Source: Vibrio europaeus (lineage in GTDB: Bacteria > Pseudomonadota > Gammaproteobacteria > Enterobacterales > Vibrionaceae). Taken from it: a stretch of 64,000 bases of DNA. The position numbers and the translations under genes are program-made. The DNA is taken from contig NZ_LUAX01000007.1 in assembly GCF_001695575.1 (NCBI RefSeq), forward strand, positions 744,001-808,000. Reading direction: 5' to 3'. Positions 34,532 to 43,615 of this stretch are shown piece by piece (the stretch's first letter is position 1; each line of letters opens with the position of its first letter). A model generated the notes under the pieces. It searched no databases and was not told the origin of the DNA. It worked only from the letters and a program-made list of their open reading frames with translations.

Positions 34532-34965
34532 AAAAGTTATTCGCCATGCTGATCATGTTATTCAGTTTTCCTACCTTTGCTGCGGATGAGATTTATACCG
34601 GAATCTTTAGCAGCAAAGCGGTCAGTGGTTATGACACGGTGGCCTACTTTACCCAAGGTAAGCCTGTAAAAGGAGATAGCAAATGGCAAACCGAATATAA
34701 GGGCGCTGACTGGTATTTCTCTTCACAAGAAAATCTCGACAAATTCAAAGCAGACCCAGATGCATACGCACCGCAATACGGTGGTTACTGTGCATGGGCG
34801 ATTTCAGCCAAGAATGACTTTGCTTCATCCGATCCGAAGCAGTGGGCAATCGTTGATGGCAAGCTTTACCTTAACTATGACGCAGAAGTTAAAAGCTGGT
34901 GGGACGACGACCGTGCAGGCCACATCTCTGCGGCTGATAAAAACTGGCCGACATTAATCCAATAA
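34528..34965 (+). CDS. Exported YHS-domain protein
   Basis: 145 residues with a signal peptide (cleavage after TFAA, near residue 19). The YHS-type domain reads GYDTVAYF, GADWYFSS and QYGGYCAWAIS; the single conserved cysteine may bind metal. Such small periplasmic proteins often go with heme or copper metabolism. It sits between the NRDE and DoxX-like genes in a tight operon. Confidence 0.83.
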   Translation: MKKLFAMLIMLFSFPTFAADEIYTGIFSSKAVSGYDTVAYFTQGKPVKGDSKWQTEYKGADWYFSSQENLDKFKADPDAYAPQYGGYCAWAISAKNDFASSDPKQWAIVDGKLYLNYDAEVKSWWDDDRAGHISAADKNWPTLIQ

Positions 34966-34976
34966 GGACCGACCCC

Positions 34977-35429
34977 ATGAAATTTGCGCCACTAAAGCAT
35001 ATACCCTCTGCCTTTATCGCCTTTGTGTTTATTCAATCGCTATTCTTTAAGTTTTCTGGCTCTTACGAAACCGAGCATATTTTCGGCACTTTAGGTGAGT
35101 GGTCAGGAATTGAATGGTTTGGAGTTTATGGCGGTTACATGATTGGCTTTGCTGAGCTCATCGCTTCTATCTTGCTGTTCACTCGATTACATGGTGTCGG
35201 TGCTGCCATGAGCGCGGGCATTATGACTGGTGCGATCTTCTTCCATCTGTTTACTCCGTTAGGTGTGGTTATGCCAGAGTTTAATGCGATGGGCGAAGTG
35301 GTGGGCAGTGACGGAGGTTTACTGTTTGGTATGGCGTGTATCGTCTGGAGTTGCGGTGTCTTCCTGTTTATTCGCGACGTCAAAACACAAGGTACATTTA
35401 CTCACAGCCTTTTAGCAAAAGGAGCTTAG
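34977..35429 (+). CDS. DoxX-like four-helix membrane protein
   Basis: 150 residues with about four membrane helices; FIQSLFFKFSGS in the first helix and GGYMIGFAELIASILL in the second resemble DoxX/DoxD proteins. Function of the family is poorly known (redox or thiosulfate:quinone links have been suggested). It starts 11 bp after the YHS gene and ends 1 bp before the OlsF gene. Confidence 0.72.
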   Translation: MKFAPLKHIPSAFIAFVFIQSLFFKFSGSYETEHIFGTLGEWSGIEWFGVYGGYMIGFAELIASILLFTRLHGVGAAMSAGIMTGAIFFHLFTPLGVVMPEFNAMGEVVGSDGGLLFGMACIVWSCGVFLFIRDVKTQGTFTHSLLAKGA

Positions 35430-35430
35430 T

Positions 35431-37182
35431 ATGATTGATAGTCCTTTTCGATTGCCGCGTAAAACACCATTTGGTATTGGAGAATCCGTCGTAGAGTGGG
35501 CGACAGGTCTTGCTACGCTCGACTCGTTATACAAACAAGATGCGCTTCCTGAAGACAGTTTTGAGTTTATGCATGAAGCATTGGCTCGAATTGGTACCCA
35601 GTATCAGGTTGATCATGGCAGCCTTGAGAACATCCCATCGGAAGGCTCGGTTTTAATCGTTGCCAATCACCCATTTGGTGGTATCGAAGGGATTATTCTC
35701 GCTTCTTTGATTTCTAAAGTACGCAAAGATGTCAAAGTGCTGGCGAATGAGCTGCTCAAGCGCATACCAGAGCTTGATGAGTTGTTTATTGGAGTTGATG
35801 TGTTTGGTGGTGAAAAAGCCAAGCGAACCAATCGACAAGCGATCAAAGAGGCCAATCATCACTTAAAAGAAGGTGGAGTTCTGATTATTTTTCCTGCTGG
35901 TGAAGTCTCCTCGTGGCAAGCCAGTGAGAACAAGATCACCGACAAAGCTTGGAGTAAATCCGTCGCTAAGTTTGTTAAGCATGCCGAGGCGACCACGGTT
36001 CCGCTTTTCATCAATGGAATGAACAGCAAGCTGTTTTATCAGGCAGGGCGAATTCACCCACTGCTCAGGACGGCGATGTTAGGTCGAGAGCTACTCAATA
36101 AATCGGGAGAAACCATCTCTGTCTCAGTGGGTAATCCTATTCCTTACAGTGAGATTAAAGACTTCGATAACGAAGAGGATATTACTCAGTACTTTCGATT
36201 AAACACCTATCTGATGGGGAGTATGGGCAACGAGCAAGCGCCAACCCTACAGGATGAGAATGCTGAACCTATTATTGCTCCTGTGTCTGTAGAGACATTG
36301 GAAAGCGAATTGCTCGCACTCGAGTCTTATAAGCTGCTAGAGCAGGGGGACTTCGAGGTTTTCTGCGCGCCAACCCCAAGCATGCCAAGCATGATGCGCG
36401 AGATTGGCCGAGTTCGGGAAGAGAGCTTTAGGGAAGTCGGGGAAGGCAGTGGACGCAGTTGTGATATCGACCAGTTTGACCAGCATTATTATCAGCTCTT
36501 TGTCTGGAATAAGGCCAACCGGGATTTAGTTGGCGCTTACCGTTTGGGTTTAGTTGATGAGTTGCTTGCCAAAGGTGGCATTGATGCTCTCTACTCGACG
36601 AGCCTGTTTAAATATGATGAGGCTTTCGTTGAGAGTTTAGGTCAGTCTATAGAGTTAGGTCGTTCAGTGGTCGCAAAGCAGTATCAAAGGAACATGCACT
36701 CTCTACTTTTGCTGTGGAAAGGCATTGCTGGCTTTGTCCAACGTAACCCTAAGTACACCCATTTGTTTGGCCCAGTCAGTATCAGCAATGACTACAGCCC
36801 AGTCGCACGCCAGTTAATTGCATCTGTTATGTCTGTTCACTATTACGATGATGAAAAAGCCAAGCTAGTCGCACCGACAACGCCGCTAGAAAAAAGTGGT
36901 CAGGAATTTTGGCGCCCGGATATGCTTAGTTCTTTGTCCAAGCTACCTCTGTTGTCTAAAGTGTTAAGTCGTTTAGAGCAGGGGATGGGGTTACCTGTTT
37001 TGCTCAGGCAGTATTTAGGTATGAATGGCAAACTGGTTTGCTTTAATGTGGACCCTGCATTCAATTTTGCCCTAGATGGTTTGATTGTGGTTGATTTGAC
37101 AACAGTCCCTGCGCGAACCTTAGGTAAATACATGGGCAAAGAGCAGGCTCAGGCTTATTTGGATTCTCATTTGCCCTCATAA
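35431..37182 (+). CDS. olsF: Bifunctional acyltransferase, OlsF-type ornithine lipid synthase
   Basis: 583 residues in two parts. The N-terminal half is a PlsC-like acyltransferase (VANHPFGGIEG near residue 74; FPAGEVS near 152), the OlsA role. The C-terminal half is a GNAT-like N-acyltransferase (FEVFCAPTPS, RVREESFREVGEGSG, ELGRSVV, FGPVSISNDY), the OlsB role. OlsF enzymes, described in Serratia and V. cholerae (VC0489), make ornithine lipids from ornithine and acyl-ACP. These phosphorus-free lipids replace phospholipids when phosphate is scarce. It is the last gene of the seven-gene operon; the convergent GGDEF gene overlaps its end by 16 bp. Confidence 0.87.
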   Translation: MIDSPFRLPRKTPFGIGESVVEWATGLATLDSLYKQDALPEDSFEFMHEALARIGTQYQVDHGSLENIPSEGSVLIVANHPFGGIEGIILASLISKVRKDVKVLANELLKRIPELDELFIGVDVFGGEKAKRTNRQAIKEANHHLKEGGVLIIFPAGEVSSWQASENKITDKAWSKSVAKFVKHAEATTVPLFINGMNSKLFYQAGRIHPLLRTAMLGRELLNKSGETISVSVGNPIPYSEIKDFDNEEDITQYFRLNTYLMGSMGNEQAPTLQDENAEPIIAPVSVETLESELLALESYKLLEQGDFEVFCAPTPSMPSMMREIGRVREESFREVGEGSGRSCDIDQFDQHYYQLFVWNKANRDLVGAYRLGLVDELLAKGGIDALYSTSLFKYDEAFVESLGQSIELGRSVVAKQYQRNMHSLLLLWKGIAGFVQRNPKYTHLFGPVSISNDYSPVARQLIASVMSVHYYDDEKAKLVAPTTPLEKSGQEFWRPDMLSSLSKLPLLSKVLSRLEQGMGLPVLLRQYLGMNGKLVCFNVDPAFNFALDGLIVVDLTTVPARTLGKYMGKEQAQAYLDSHLPS

Positions 37183-38966
37183 ACCACTTGATTACGCCCT
37201 TGTTTCTTAGCGCGATAGAGATATTTATCCGCATTCGCAAGGGCTTTTGAAAAGCTTCCATCTTGCCAAACGCTGACACCAATACTTATCGTAAGCGGTT
37301 GGTGGGATGAAGGGTCAGGAAGAGAGTCACCCAAGAAAACTTCAATCGACTTTCGAATTCTCTCCGCAATTTGTATCCCTTTCTCTAATTTTGTCTCTGG
37401 AAGAATTACTGTAAATTCCTCCCCTCCCATTCGACCAAAAATATCACTATGACGGATATCTTGTTTGACTAACGCAGTCACGTTACGCAGTACATTATCC
37501 CCGACTGCATGACCAAACTGGTCATTGACCATTTTAAAGTGATCTAAATCGAGCATAAAAACGATGGTTGTATGGTGATGAAGTGCCTCTATATCTCTGA
37601 CTGCATCCATCAGAGCCCTTCGGTTAAAGATCCCTGTCAGAGGGTCATATTGAGCAAGTTTAGTTAACTGCTGCTCTTTATGGCGGATGGTTTGGGTCAT
37701 CTTCTCAAAGGCGTTGAGCAGTTCGCCGATTTCATCTTTTCGTGTTGTTCGCTCTATTTTGGGGTTCCCGCCTGTAGAAAGAAGGCGTATTTGCTTACGT
37801 AAGGTAATGATTGGTTTAGCCACATACCGGGAAACAAACAGAAATAGCAGTATGAAGAGTGTAATTGAAACTGCGATATAGATATCGACTTCTTTTCTGA
37901 TCGTTTGACTGACTCGATTGATTTCGTCTTGGTCGACAAAAAGCACCACACTAATGCCAGTCTTATGTGAATGACTCGTGTCTAATAACAGTGAGGAAGC
38001 GATATTAGGATTAATTTCAACCGTTTGATTGGTAAGAACACCACCAAGATCTTCTCGCATCACAGGCGCGGTGCTTTGATTGAGTTTGTACTGCGCGAGT
38101 TTGTTTTGGTCTAAATACCGGTAGCCAGTGATGATGTGTTCATCTTTATTGCGAATTAGAGCGACATCTACCGCATGCAGTCCTTGTTTTAGAAAACTCT
38201 GTTTTACGGCAAACAGCTGATCTTCCAAGATGGTTCGATCGAGCACAACGGTATAGAAACCGATGAGGTTGTGCTGACAATCCAGTAGAGGACGAGAGAA
38301 AAAGTAAGTTGAGGTATCGTAGATCAAGCCAAGTTTGGCAACGGTCGCATCATCAACGATGGTCACAACGGCTTTGGGCAAATGCTTCATTTGGCGCAGT
38401 TTAATCAGTTCTCGGGTTAGTTTTCGGCTTGCAAAAGAGTTTTCTTCACCTCGGAGTTTAAGTTGTGACAGCGCAGCGACCAGCTGTTTTAGCTGCTTTT
38501 CACGCTTCGGAGCTTGTGACTTCCAATCTGAAGCTGAGCGCATCAGCAGTGATAGATGATAGCTATCGAGTAGTTGCTCGCCATCTAAATTCTTGCGTAG
38601 TACATAGCGGTTGCTAGGGTTGGCGGAAAGCGTGAACTGATTGGCGTGGCCGTTGATATCTGAAACAAAAAGGGCGGAGAAACCCGCAGAATAACTCAGC
38701 GCACTCGCGACAGAAATCGGAGAAACCGACACTTCAATCTGATGGCATTGCTGGAGTTGCGCGCTTATATCATCAAACTCGCCAAGCCGCCTTTCCGCGA
38801 AATAGCCAATATCGACAGCAACTTGGGCTGTTGCCAGTCTGCTCGTCTGGTTTATGTGCTCTAGCATTAAGTTTTTGCGAGCAACGAAGTAGCCGTGGCC
38901 AAACAGGAAGATGCAGGCTATCAACGGGATAAACAGTAAAAAGATCTTATATCTCAGTCGGCTCAT
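37167..38966 (-). CDS. Membrane diguanylate cyclase with periplasmic sensor domain
   Basis: 599 residues. Helix 1 (about 7-27) and helix 2 (about 365-385) bracket a large periplasmic domain, probably dCache-like. HAMP (about 390-435) leads to a GGDEF domain with an intact active site, MGGEEFTVILPE, and the YDPLTGIFNRRAL entry. It should make c-di-GMP. It overlaps the binding-protein gene by 4 bp, so the two are made together; the binding protein probably delivers the signal to the periplasmic domain. It ends convergent with, and overlapping, olsF. Confidence 0.92.
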   Translation of the reverse strand: MSRLRYKIFLLFIPLIACIFLFGHGYFVARKNLMLEHINQTSRLATAQVAVDIGYFAERRLGEFDDISAQLQQCHQIEVSVSPISVASALSYSAGFSALFVSDINGHANQFTLSANPSNRYVLRKNLDGEQLLDSYHLSLLMRSASDWKSQAPKREKQLKQLVAALSQLKLRGEENSFASRKLTRELIKLRQMKHLPKAVVTIVDDATVAKLGLIYDTSTYFFSRPLLDCQHNLIGFYTVVLDRTILEDQLFAVKQSFLKQGLHAVDVALIRNKDEHIITGYRYLDQNKLAQYKLNQSTAPVMREDLGGVLTNQTVEINPNIASSLLLDTSHSHKTGISVVLFVDQDEINRVSQTIRKEVDIYIAVSITLFILLFLFVSRYVAKPIITLRKQIRLLSTGGNPKIERTTRKDEIGELLNAFEKMTQTIRHKEQQLTKLAQYDPLTGIFNRRALMDAVRDIEALHHHTTIVFMLDLDHFKMVNDQFGHAVGDNVLRNVTALVKQDIRHSDIFGRMGGEEFTVILPETKLEKGIQIAERIRKSIEVFLGDSLPDPSSHQPLTISIGVSVWQDGSFSKALANADKYLYRAKKQGRNQVVYEGK

Positions 38967-40114
38967 TGCACTCCCAGTCGTTGGTCTGGTGGAGTGATAA
39001 CGCCAAAATGCTTGATGACTTTTAGCTCACCTTGTCGGTATTGGCCTAAGTAAACAGGTAAATCAAAATGATTATCTTCTCGAAGATGTATTTTCTCGTT
39101 TCCAGAATAGCGAGTCAGGCCATGCAAGTTGTTCATTACCTGCTGGTGGGTTGCAAGGTCCGACTTTTCTATTGCCGCTTTGAGTAAATAGATCAGGTCA
39201 TAGTGGGCTTTGGCAGAGTAGGTAATGATTTCGTCATTGCCATGAAAGTGCCGATATTGTTTAGCGAGCTTTTTGGTGAAATCAGTTTGCAGGTCACTGA
39301 AAAAATGCAAGGGCGTATAGATGCCTTCTAATAGTTCAGTCTCCACTGCGGTGAGATAAGTTTCATCGGCGGCGAAAGCAACGACTTCTATTGGGTGACT
39401 AAAAGGGTAGCGGCGAAACTGCTGAATAAACTCGAAACTATCCGTGCCAGGTAGGATAAGCATCAATACATCACTATTAGATGCTTCCAATCTTTTTAGC
39501 ACAGGGCGATAGTCGGTGACACCAAACGCGGTAAATTCTACACCCGTAATCTCACCGCCATTGGTGTCGACAGCTTGTTTGATGCGCTGTGACATCTTAT
39601 GGGGCCAGATATAGTCATAACCAAAGATAAAGTACTTTTGTTGATTCTTGGCAATGAAATAGGGAATAACAGGATCGATGTAATGTTCAGGAATTGAGCT
39701 GTAACATATCAAGTAATCCTCGTAATGCCCGCCTTCATAATCAATCCCATACAGCATGGGAATTTTATACTTATTGGCAAGCTCACTCATGACGTAACGA
39801 GCAGAGCTGCTTACTGGCCCGAGTAAGGCATGAACGTTGTGCTGCTGGATTAGCTCACGAGTATAGGCGACGGTTTTTGCCGGATCGGTTTGGTTATCTC
39901 GAACAATCAACTCTATCTGACGGTTATTGACTCCTCCGCCTGCATTGATTTGCTCTACCGCGAGCTGAGCCCCTTTCAGTGCTTTCTCTCCATAGACACT
40001 GAAAGTTCCGGTAAGGGGTAACACCACGCCGACTTTTATTGGAGTGATGGGCTCGGTACAGCCAAGCAAAATAAAGAGCCCAATCATGGCGATGGCCCTG
40101 ATGAAAATCGGCAT
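38963..40114 (-). CDS. Periplasmic binding lipoprotein, AmiC/UrtA/LivK type
   Basis: 383 residues with a lipoprotein signal (lipobox LLGC, Cys19). It is a type-I periplasmic-binding fold: IKVGVVLPLTGTFSVYGEKALKG at the mature N-terminus, with VSSSARYVMSELANKYKIPM. Relatives bind branched amino acids, urea or short amides for ABC importers or two-component sensors. No ABC permease or ATPase is nearby; instead it is coupled to a diguanylate cyclase. AAGGA precedes the start at a good distance. Confidence 0.87.
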   Translation of the reverse strand: MPIFIRAIAMIGLFILLGCTEPITPIKVGVVLPLTGTFSVYGEKALKGAQLAVEQINAGGGVNNRQIELIVRDNQTDPAKTVAYTRELIQQHNVHALLGPVSSSARYVMSELANKYKIPMLYGIDYEGGHYEDYLICYSSIPEHYIDPVIPYFIAKNQQKYFIFGYDYIWPHKMSQRIKQAVDTNGGEITGVEFTAFGVTDYRPVLKRLEASNSDVLMLILPGTDSFEFIQQFRRYPFSHPIEVVAFAADETYLTAVETELLEGIYTPLHFFSDLQTDFTKKLAKQYRHFHGNDEIITYSAKAHYDLIYLLKAAIEKSDLATHQQVMNNLHGLTRYSGNEKIHLREDNHFDLPVYLGQYRQGELKVIKHFGVITPPDQRLGVQ

Positions 40115-40438
40115 GTATTACTATCCTTAGTAAACGATTGAACATGCGTACTGGCTTTATCCTTAATATTAATACAGTTATATGGATTAGGTCGTAAAAA
40201 GGCGGCTTTCACTCGAATATTCATCGACCCTTGGTGAAGTGCCCAGAATTTGAAGTGACTCGAAACAGTGAATTCGCTCTTGAGAGAACCGACAAAAATA
40301 TTGGAAAGCAGGCGAAAGTCTAACAATTCACCTCGTCAATCTAACATTCAATATTCATTCGTCCTGCTAGCTTTGATGTGCAAACAAAGGGATTGCTCTT
40401 TGTTTTAGCAGTCAGTTGGTGAATAAAAAGGATGAAAA
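40115..40438. promoter_or_regulatory. Divergent intergenic region before the LPMO gene, with an inverted repeat
   Basis: 324 bp without a convincing gene, serving divergent transcription units. AAACAAAG (40382-40389) and CTTTGTTT (40398-40405) make perfect 8-bp arms with an 8-bp spacer, about 33 bp before the LPMO start. This could be an operator or a short leader hairpin. AAAAGGATG supplies the LPMO ribosome site. Nothing else is recognised. Confidence 0.4.
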
Positions 40439-41614
40439 ATGAAGATGAATCTAACCCTACCTCTAATGAGTTTAAGTGCACTAGCCACATTGAGCTCAAT
40501 GAATGTGAGTGCTCATGGATGGGCGGAATTTCCTAGCGCGCGCCAAAATACATGTTATGAAGATGGCGGCTTTTGGACGAATGAAATACCCAATCAGGCG
40601 TGTCAGGCAGCTTATGACCAATCGGGGGCTTATCCATTTGTTCAGCGCAGTGAAGTGGCTGCGAATGTGGCTAACTATCGAGATATGGCGCATGTTAAAG
40701 CCATAGTGCCTGATGGAGAGTTGTGTTCCGCCGGCGATTCGGCAAAAAAAGGGCTTAATGCTGTGTCTCCTCATTGGCAGCGTACTAACGTCGCATTGGA
40801 TGCCAACAATCAAATAGATTTTGTATTCTACGGCCAAGCGCCACACAATCCTTCTTATTGGGAGTTCTACTTAACCAAGCCAAGCTACGACCCTACGTTA
40901 CCTTTAACATGGGATGATCTTGAGCTAATTGATACCGCAGGTGATATCGCTGTCGATGCGCAGAAACGATACCGAATGAAAGTGACCTTTCCGGCAGAAC
41001 GCTCAGGCGACGCGATTCTATACACTCGTTGGCAGCGTATCGATGTGGCAGGTGAGGGCTTTTACAACTGTAGTGATATTACCTTGCGAGGCAGTGGAAC
41101 CAATCCGCCAACCGATCCTACTGACCCAACGGATCCGAGCAATAATCTGACGGCATTGGGCTACTTTGTGCCACAAGGGTTTGGTCCGGTAGAATCTGGT
41201 GACACGATCAGATTCCGTACATTTGATGCCACTGGGACAGAAATTGTCGATGTATCTTTAGCTATTAGCGCCAACAATACCACGACTTGGGCGGCTGAAA
41301 TTGCTGATCAGTTTAACTCTCAGCAAACAGGTGATTGGTATGTGGGGATTTGGCATGCCGAAATGAACCACTATATGTTTGATACCAATAATATCTACGC
41401 CAACCAAGTCTTAGCACCCAACAATACCTTCAGTTATGCTCTTTCGCTCATCAAAGCAGATACCCCCCCAGTCGAACCGACAAACCTTTGGGATAGAGAT
41501 AAGGTCTATGACACGGGTGATGTGGTGACTCACAATGGTCGAGAGTGGACAGCGCAATGGTGGACAAAAGGTGAAGAGCCGGGAACCACTGGAGAGTGGG
41601 GCGTATGGCGATGA
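40439..41614 (+). CDS. Secreted AA10 lytic polysaccharide monooxygenase with chitin-binding module
   Basis: 391 residues. The signal peptide ends ...NVSA, leaving His26 as the mature N-terminus (HGWAEFPSARQ), the copper-binding histidine of AA10 enzymes. The catalytic domain runs to about residue 218. A Pro/Thr/Asp linker (PTDPTDPTDP) follows, then a middle beta domain (about 235-340), then a CBM5/12 chitin-binding module (WDRDKVYDTGDVV ... AQWWTKGEEPG). It would cleave crystalline chitin oxidatively and help the cell use chitin surfaces. A family-like protein in V. cholerae is annotated as spindolin-related. Confidence 0.9.
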   Translation: MKMNLTLPLMSLSALATLSSMNVSAHGWAEFPSARQNTCYEDGGFWTNEIPNQACQAAYDQSGAYPFVQRSEVAANVANYRDMAHVKAIVPDGELCSAGDSAKKGLNAVSPHWQRTNVALDANNQIDFVFYGQAPHNPSYWEFYLTKPSYDPTLPLTWDDLELIDTAGDIAVDAQKRYRMKVTFPAERSGDAILYTRWQRIDVAGEGFYNCSDITLRGSGTNPPTDPTDPTDPSNNLTALGYFVPQGFGPVESGDTIRFRTFDATGTEIVDVSLAISANNTTTWAAEIADQFNSQQTGDWYVGIWHAEMNHYMFDTNNIYANQVLAPNNTFSYALSLIKADTPPVEPTNLWDRDKVYDTGDVVTHNGREWTAQWWTKGEEPGTTGEWGVWR

Positions 41615-41627
41615 TTTACATTGTAAA
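41615..41627. other. parS2-type centromere site, copy 5
   Basis: Perfect TTTACATTGTAAA palindrome (arms extend one base further each side as GA/TC), directly abutting the LPMO stop codon. It is 27 kb from copy 4. Confidence 0.78.
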
Positions 41628-41650
41628 TCTAAGCTAGAAAATCAAGCAAT

Positions 41651-41672
41651 GTGGCGACCAATCGGTCGCCAC
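41651..41672. terminator. Hairpin after the LPMO gene
   Basis: GTGGCGACC (41651-41659) and GGTCGCCAC (41664-41672) form a perfect 9-bp GC-rich stem with loop AATC. The following TTCTTCG is only partly T-rich, so it is a likely but not canonical terminator. Confidence 0.7.
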
Positions 41673-41777
41673 TTCTTCGTCATGACTGTGATGTAGGCTA
41701 CGTGGAGCCGTTTCTCGTCTTGCCTTAAATAACATATTGTTTACACTGGATTCGATGGGAAAGTATAAGGGTATCGA

Positions 41778-42392
41778 ATGAGTCGTATTAGGCAGAAAAA
41801 TCAGCAGCTAATTATTGAAGTAGCCAGTGAGCAGTTTGCTACCCATGGTTACGCGGCGACAAAAATTGTCGATATCGCTAAAGCGGCTGATATTCCTAAA
41901 GCCAACGTCTTTTATTACTTCAGCTCAAAAGATAAGCTCTACTATGCGGTACTAAAGACCGTAACCCAGCCATTGCTTGAGGCATCACGACCGATTGAAG
42001 AGCTGACAGACCCAGTTCAAGCTCTAACTGAGTATATCGAAGCGAAACTTCGTATTTCACGCGACCATCCTTATGCATCAAAGGTATTCGCCAATGAAGT
42101 CATGTCTGGGGCAAAAGCGCTACCTGATGATATTGGTCAAGAGCTGTTTAAGCAGTCACAAATGATCATCGATAAGTTTTCAACCTGGTCACAGCAGGGG
42201 CTGATGGATGACGTTCCAGCACATCACTTGATGTTTACCATCTGGGCCGCCACCCAAACCTATGCCGACTTTGGCTGGCAAATCTGCAATGTCATGAAAA
42301 AAGAGCAGCTAGATAACGACGATTATGATCAAGCGGCTCAGTTCATCACTCAGCTTATTATCAACGGCTGCGGCGTTAAAACTAACAGTTGA
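41778..42392 (+). CDS. TetR-family regulator (RutR-like C-terminus)
   Basis: 204 residues. The helix-turn-helix is KIVDIAKAADIPKANVFYYFSSKDKLY (about residues 34-60). The C-terminal part (SRDHPYASKVFANEVMSGA) resembles RutR-type TetR regulators, which sense pyrimidines in E. coli. No rut genes are adjacent. A half parS2-like TTTACACTG stands at 41740-41748 upstream. The target cannot be named. Confidence 0.87.
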   Translation: MSRIRQKNQQLIIEVASEQFATHGYAATKIVDIAKAADIPKANVFYYFSSKDKLYYAVLKTVTQPLLEASRPIEELTDPVQALTEYIEAKLRISRDHPYASKVFANEVMSGAKALPDDIGQELFKQSQMIIDKFSTWSQQGLMDDVPAHHLMFTIWAATQTYADFGWQICNVMKKEQLDNDDYDQAAQFITQLIINGCGVKTNS

Positions 42393-42396
42393 AGGG

Positions 42397-43092
42397 TTAA
42401 GCAAAACGTCCCCACACCGTTAAAGGCGTTAAAATCTCAAAGCCAAGTGATTCTAGTCGCTGCACTTCTTGCTCATCTCCATAGCCGACAACCTCTTGAT
42501 TAGGGTAAAGCATTTGTAGATGGCCAATAAGAGCGGAGAATAACGACGGCTCACCCCATAAGTTGTAGATGCCGAGCGTGTGTGTATCGCTGAAACTCGT
42601 AATACCCGCAACTTGTTCATTTGACTCAGCAGTGAAGAACCTGACGGCCTCAGAATCTAGCACGCTGCTAGGGTAAATAGGCGTATAGTTTTCTTCTCCA
42701 CGCCAGCGGGCTTCCCATTCCGCCAACCCTTCAGTGCTTGTCGCTTCTGAGATTTGGACGCCATCGAGTTGTCGAAGCGGTGGTTGAGCGGTCTTAATAT
42801 ACCAATTCGCATCAAATAACTTAGTGAACCCTAATGGGTCGAGGCTTAACGCGGCAAAGCAATCTTTTACAAAGTAGCTGCCTTGTACGGGAATGATCTC
42901 TTCCAATAGCGCTTGTGTAGCGGACTCATTGAGTGTGACTAAATTGGGGAAAAAGGTCGGCATTGGTTTTTTCGAACACCAGTAATTCGCTTCAAGTTCT
43001 GTTTTCACTTGGTGTATTTCTGCTACACGCTGGCACCAGTTTTGATTATTGGTTATGGCTCTAAGAGTGGCTTGTTCCATTCTGTTTTTCAC
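42397..43092 (-). CDS. Uncharacterised protein, possibly GNAT-like
   Basis: 231 residues from GTG 43092, which has AGGGA 6 bases upstream; ATG 43080 is the alternative. Not recognised with confidence. The C-terminal half has a layout seen in acetyltransferases (VRFFTAESNEQVAGITSF then NLWGEPSLFSALIGHLQMLYP then GFEIL), a substrate-side resemblance only. It ends 4 bp from the convergent TetR gene. It reads as a real gene because of its length and coding character. Confidence 0.6.
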   Translation of the reverse strand: MKNRMEQATLRAITNNQNWCQRVAEIHQVKTELEANYWCSKKPMPTFFPNLVTLNESATQALLEEIIPVQGSYFVKDCFAALSLDPLGFTKLFDANWYIKTAQPPLRQLDGVQISEATSTEGLAEWEARWRGEENYTPIYPSSVLDSEAVRFFTAESNEQVAGITSFSDTHTLGIYNLWGEPSLFSALIGHLQMLYPNQEVVGYGDEQEVQRLESLGFEILTPLTVWGRFA

Positions 43093-43125
43093 GATATTCC
43101 CTGTATTTGTTGATAATCTTAGTGG

Positions 43126-43356
43126 TTAGCGGTACTTGTTTTGGTGTTTAGATTTGGCTGATTTTTCATTACCACGCTTATAGTTACCCGTTTCTCTCGC
43201 CATTAGCTGTTGCTGCTGTTGGTGGTTCATTTCAGCAGCCCGCGCTGTAAAGTTATTTGCACTTTTTCCTCGTAGTGTCGTTACTAAGGTTCCATCACGG
43301 TAGATCTGCACGCAATTCTCTGTTGAGTGGTAGGTGAAGCCTAGATGTGTTTCCAT
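43126..43356 (-). CDS. Small basic hypothetical protein
   Basis: 76 residues, rich in Gln, Asn and Lys; an N-terminal beta-like part (THLGFTYHSTENCVQIYRDG) precedes a helical QQQQQ stretch and a basic tail. The 33-bp gap to the next minus-strand gene is consistent with co-transcription. No known family recognised; real-gene status is likely but not certain. Confidence 0.5.
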   Translation of the reverse strand: METHLGFTYHSTENCVQIYRDGTLVTTLRGKSANNFTARAAEMNHQQQQQLMARETGNYKRGNEKSAKSKHQNKYR

Positions 43357-43615
43357 ACTGATTTAATCCCTAACTTCTATAAAATTCAATCAATCCTTAT
43401 TGTCTAATATATTGATTACAAAGCGTTTTCAATACAAAGGGCGGTAAGGGTAAGTGTTGGATATGTTAATAGAATGTGGCTCAAACTTTGACAGAAAAAT
43501 AATACTCACAATGAGATCTTAAACTCAATTAATTACTTTCGTGAATGATATTCATAGTGTTGCATTCTATCTTTTGCTCGCTTTTTAAGCATACAAAAAT
43601 ATAGGATGTAACATA

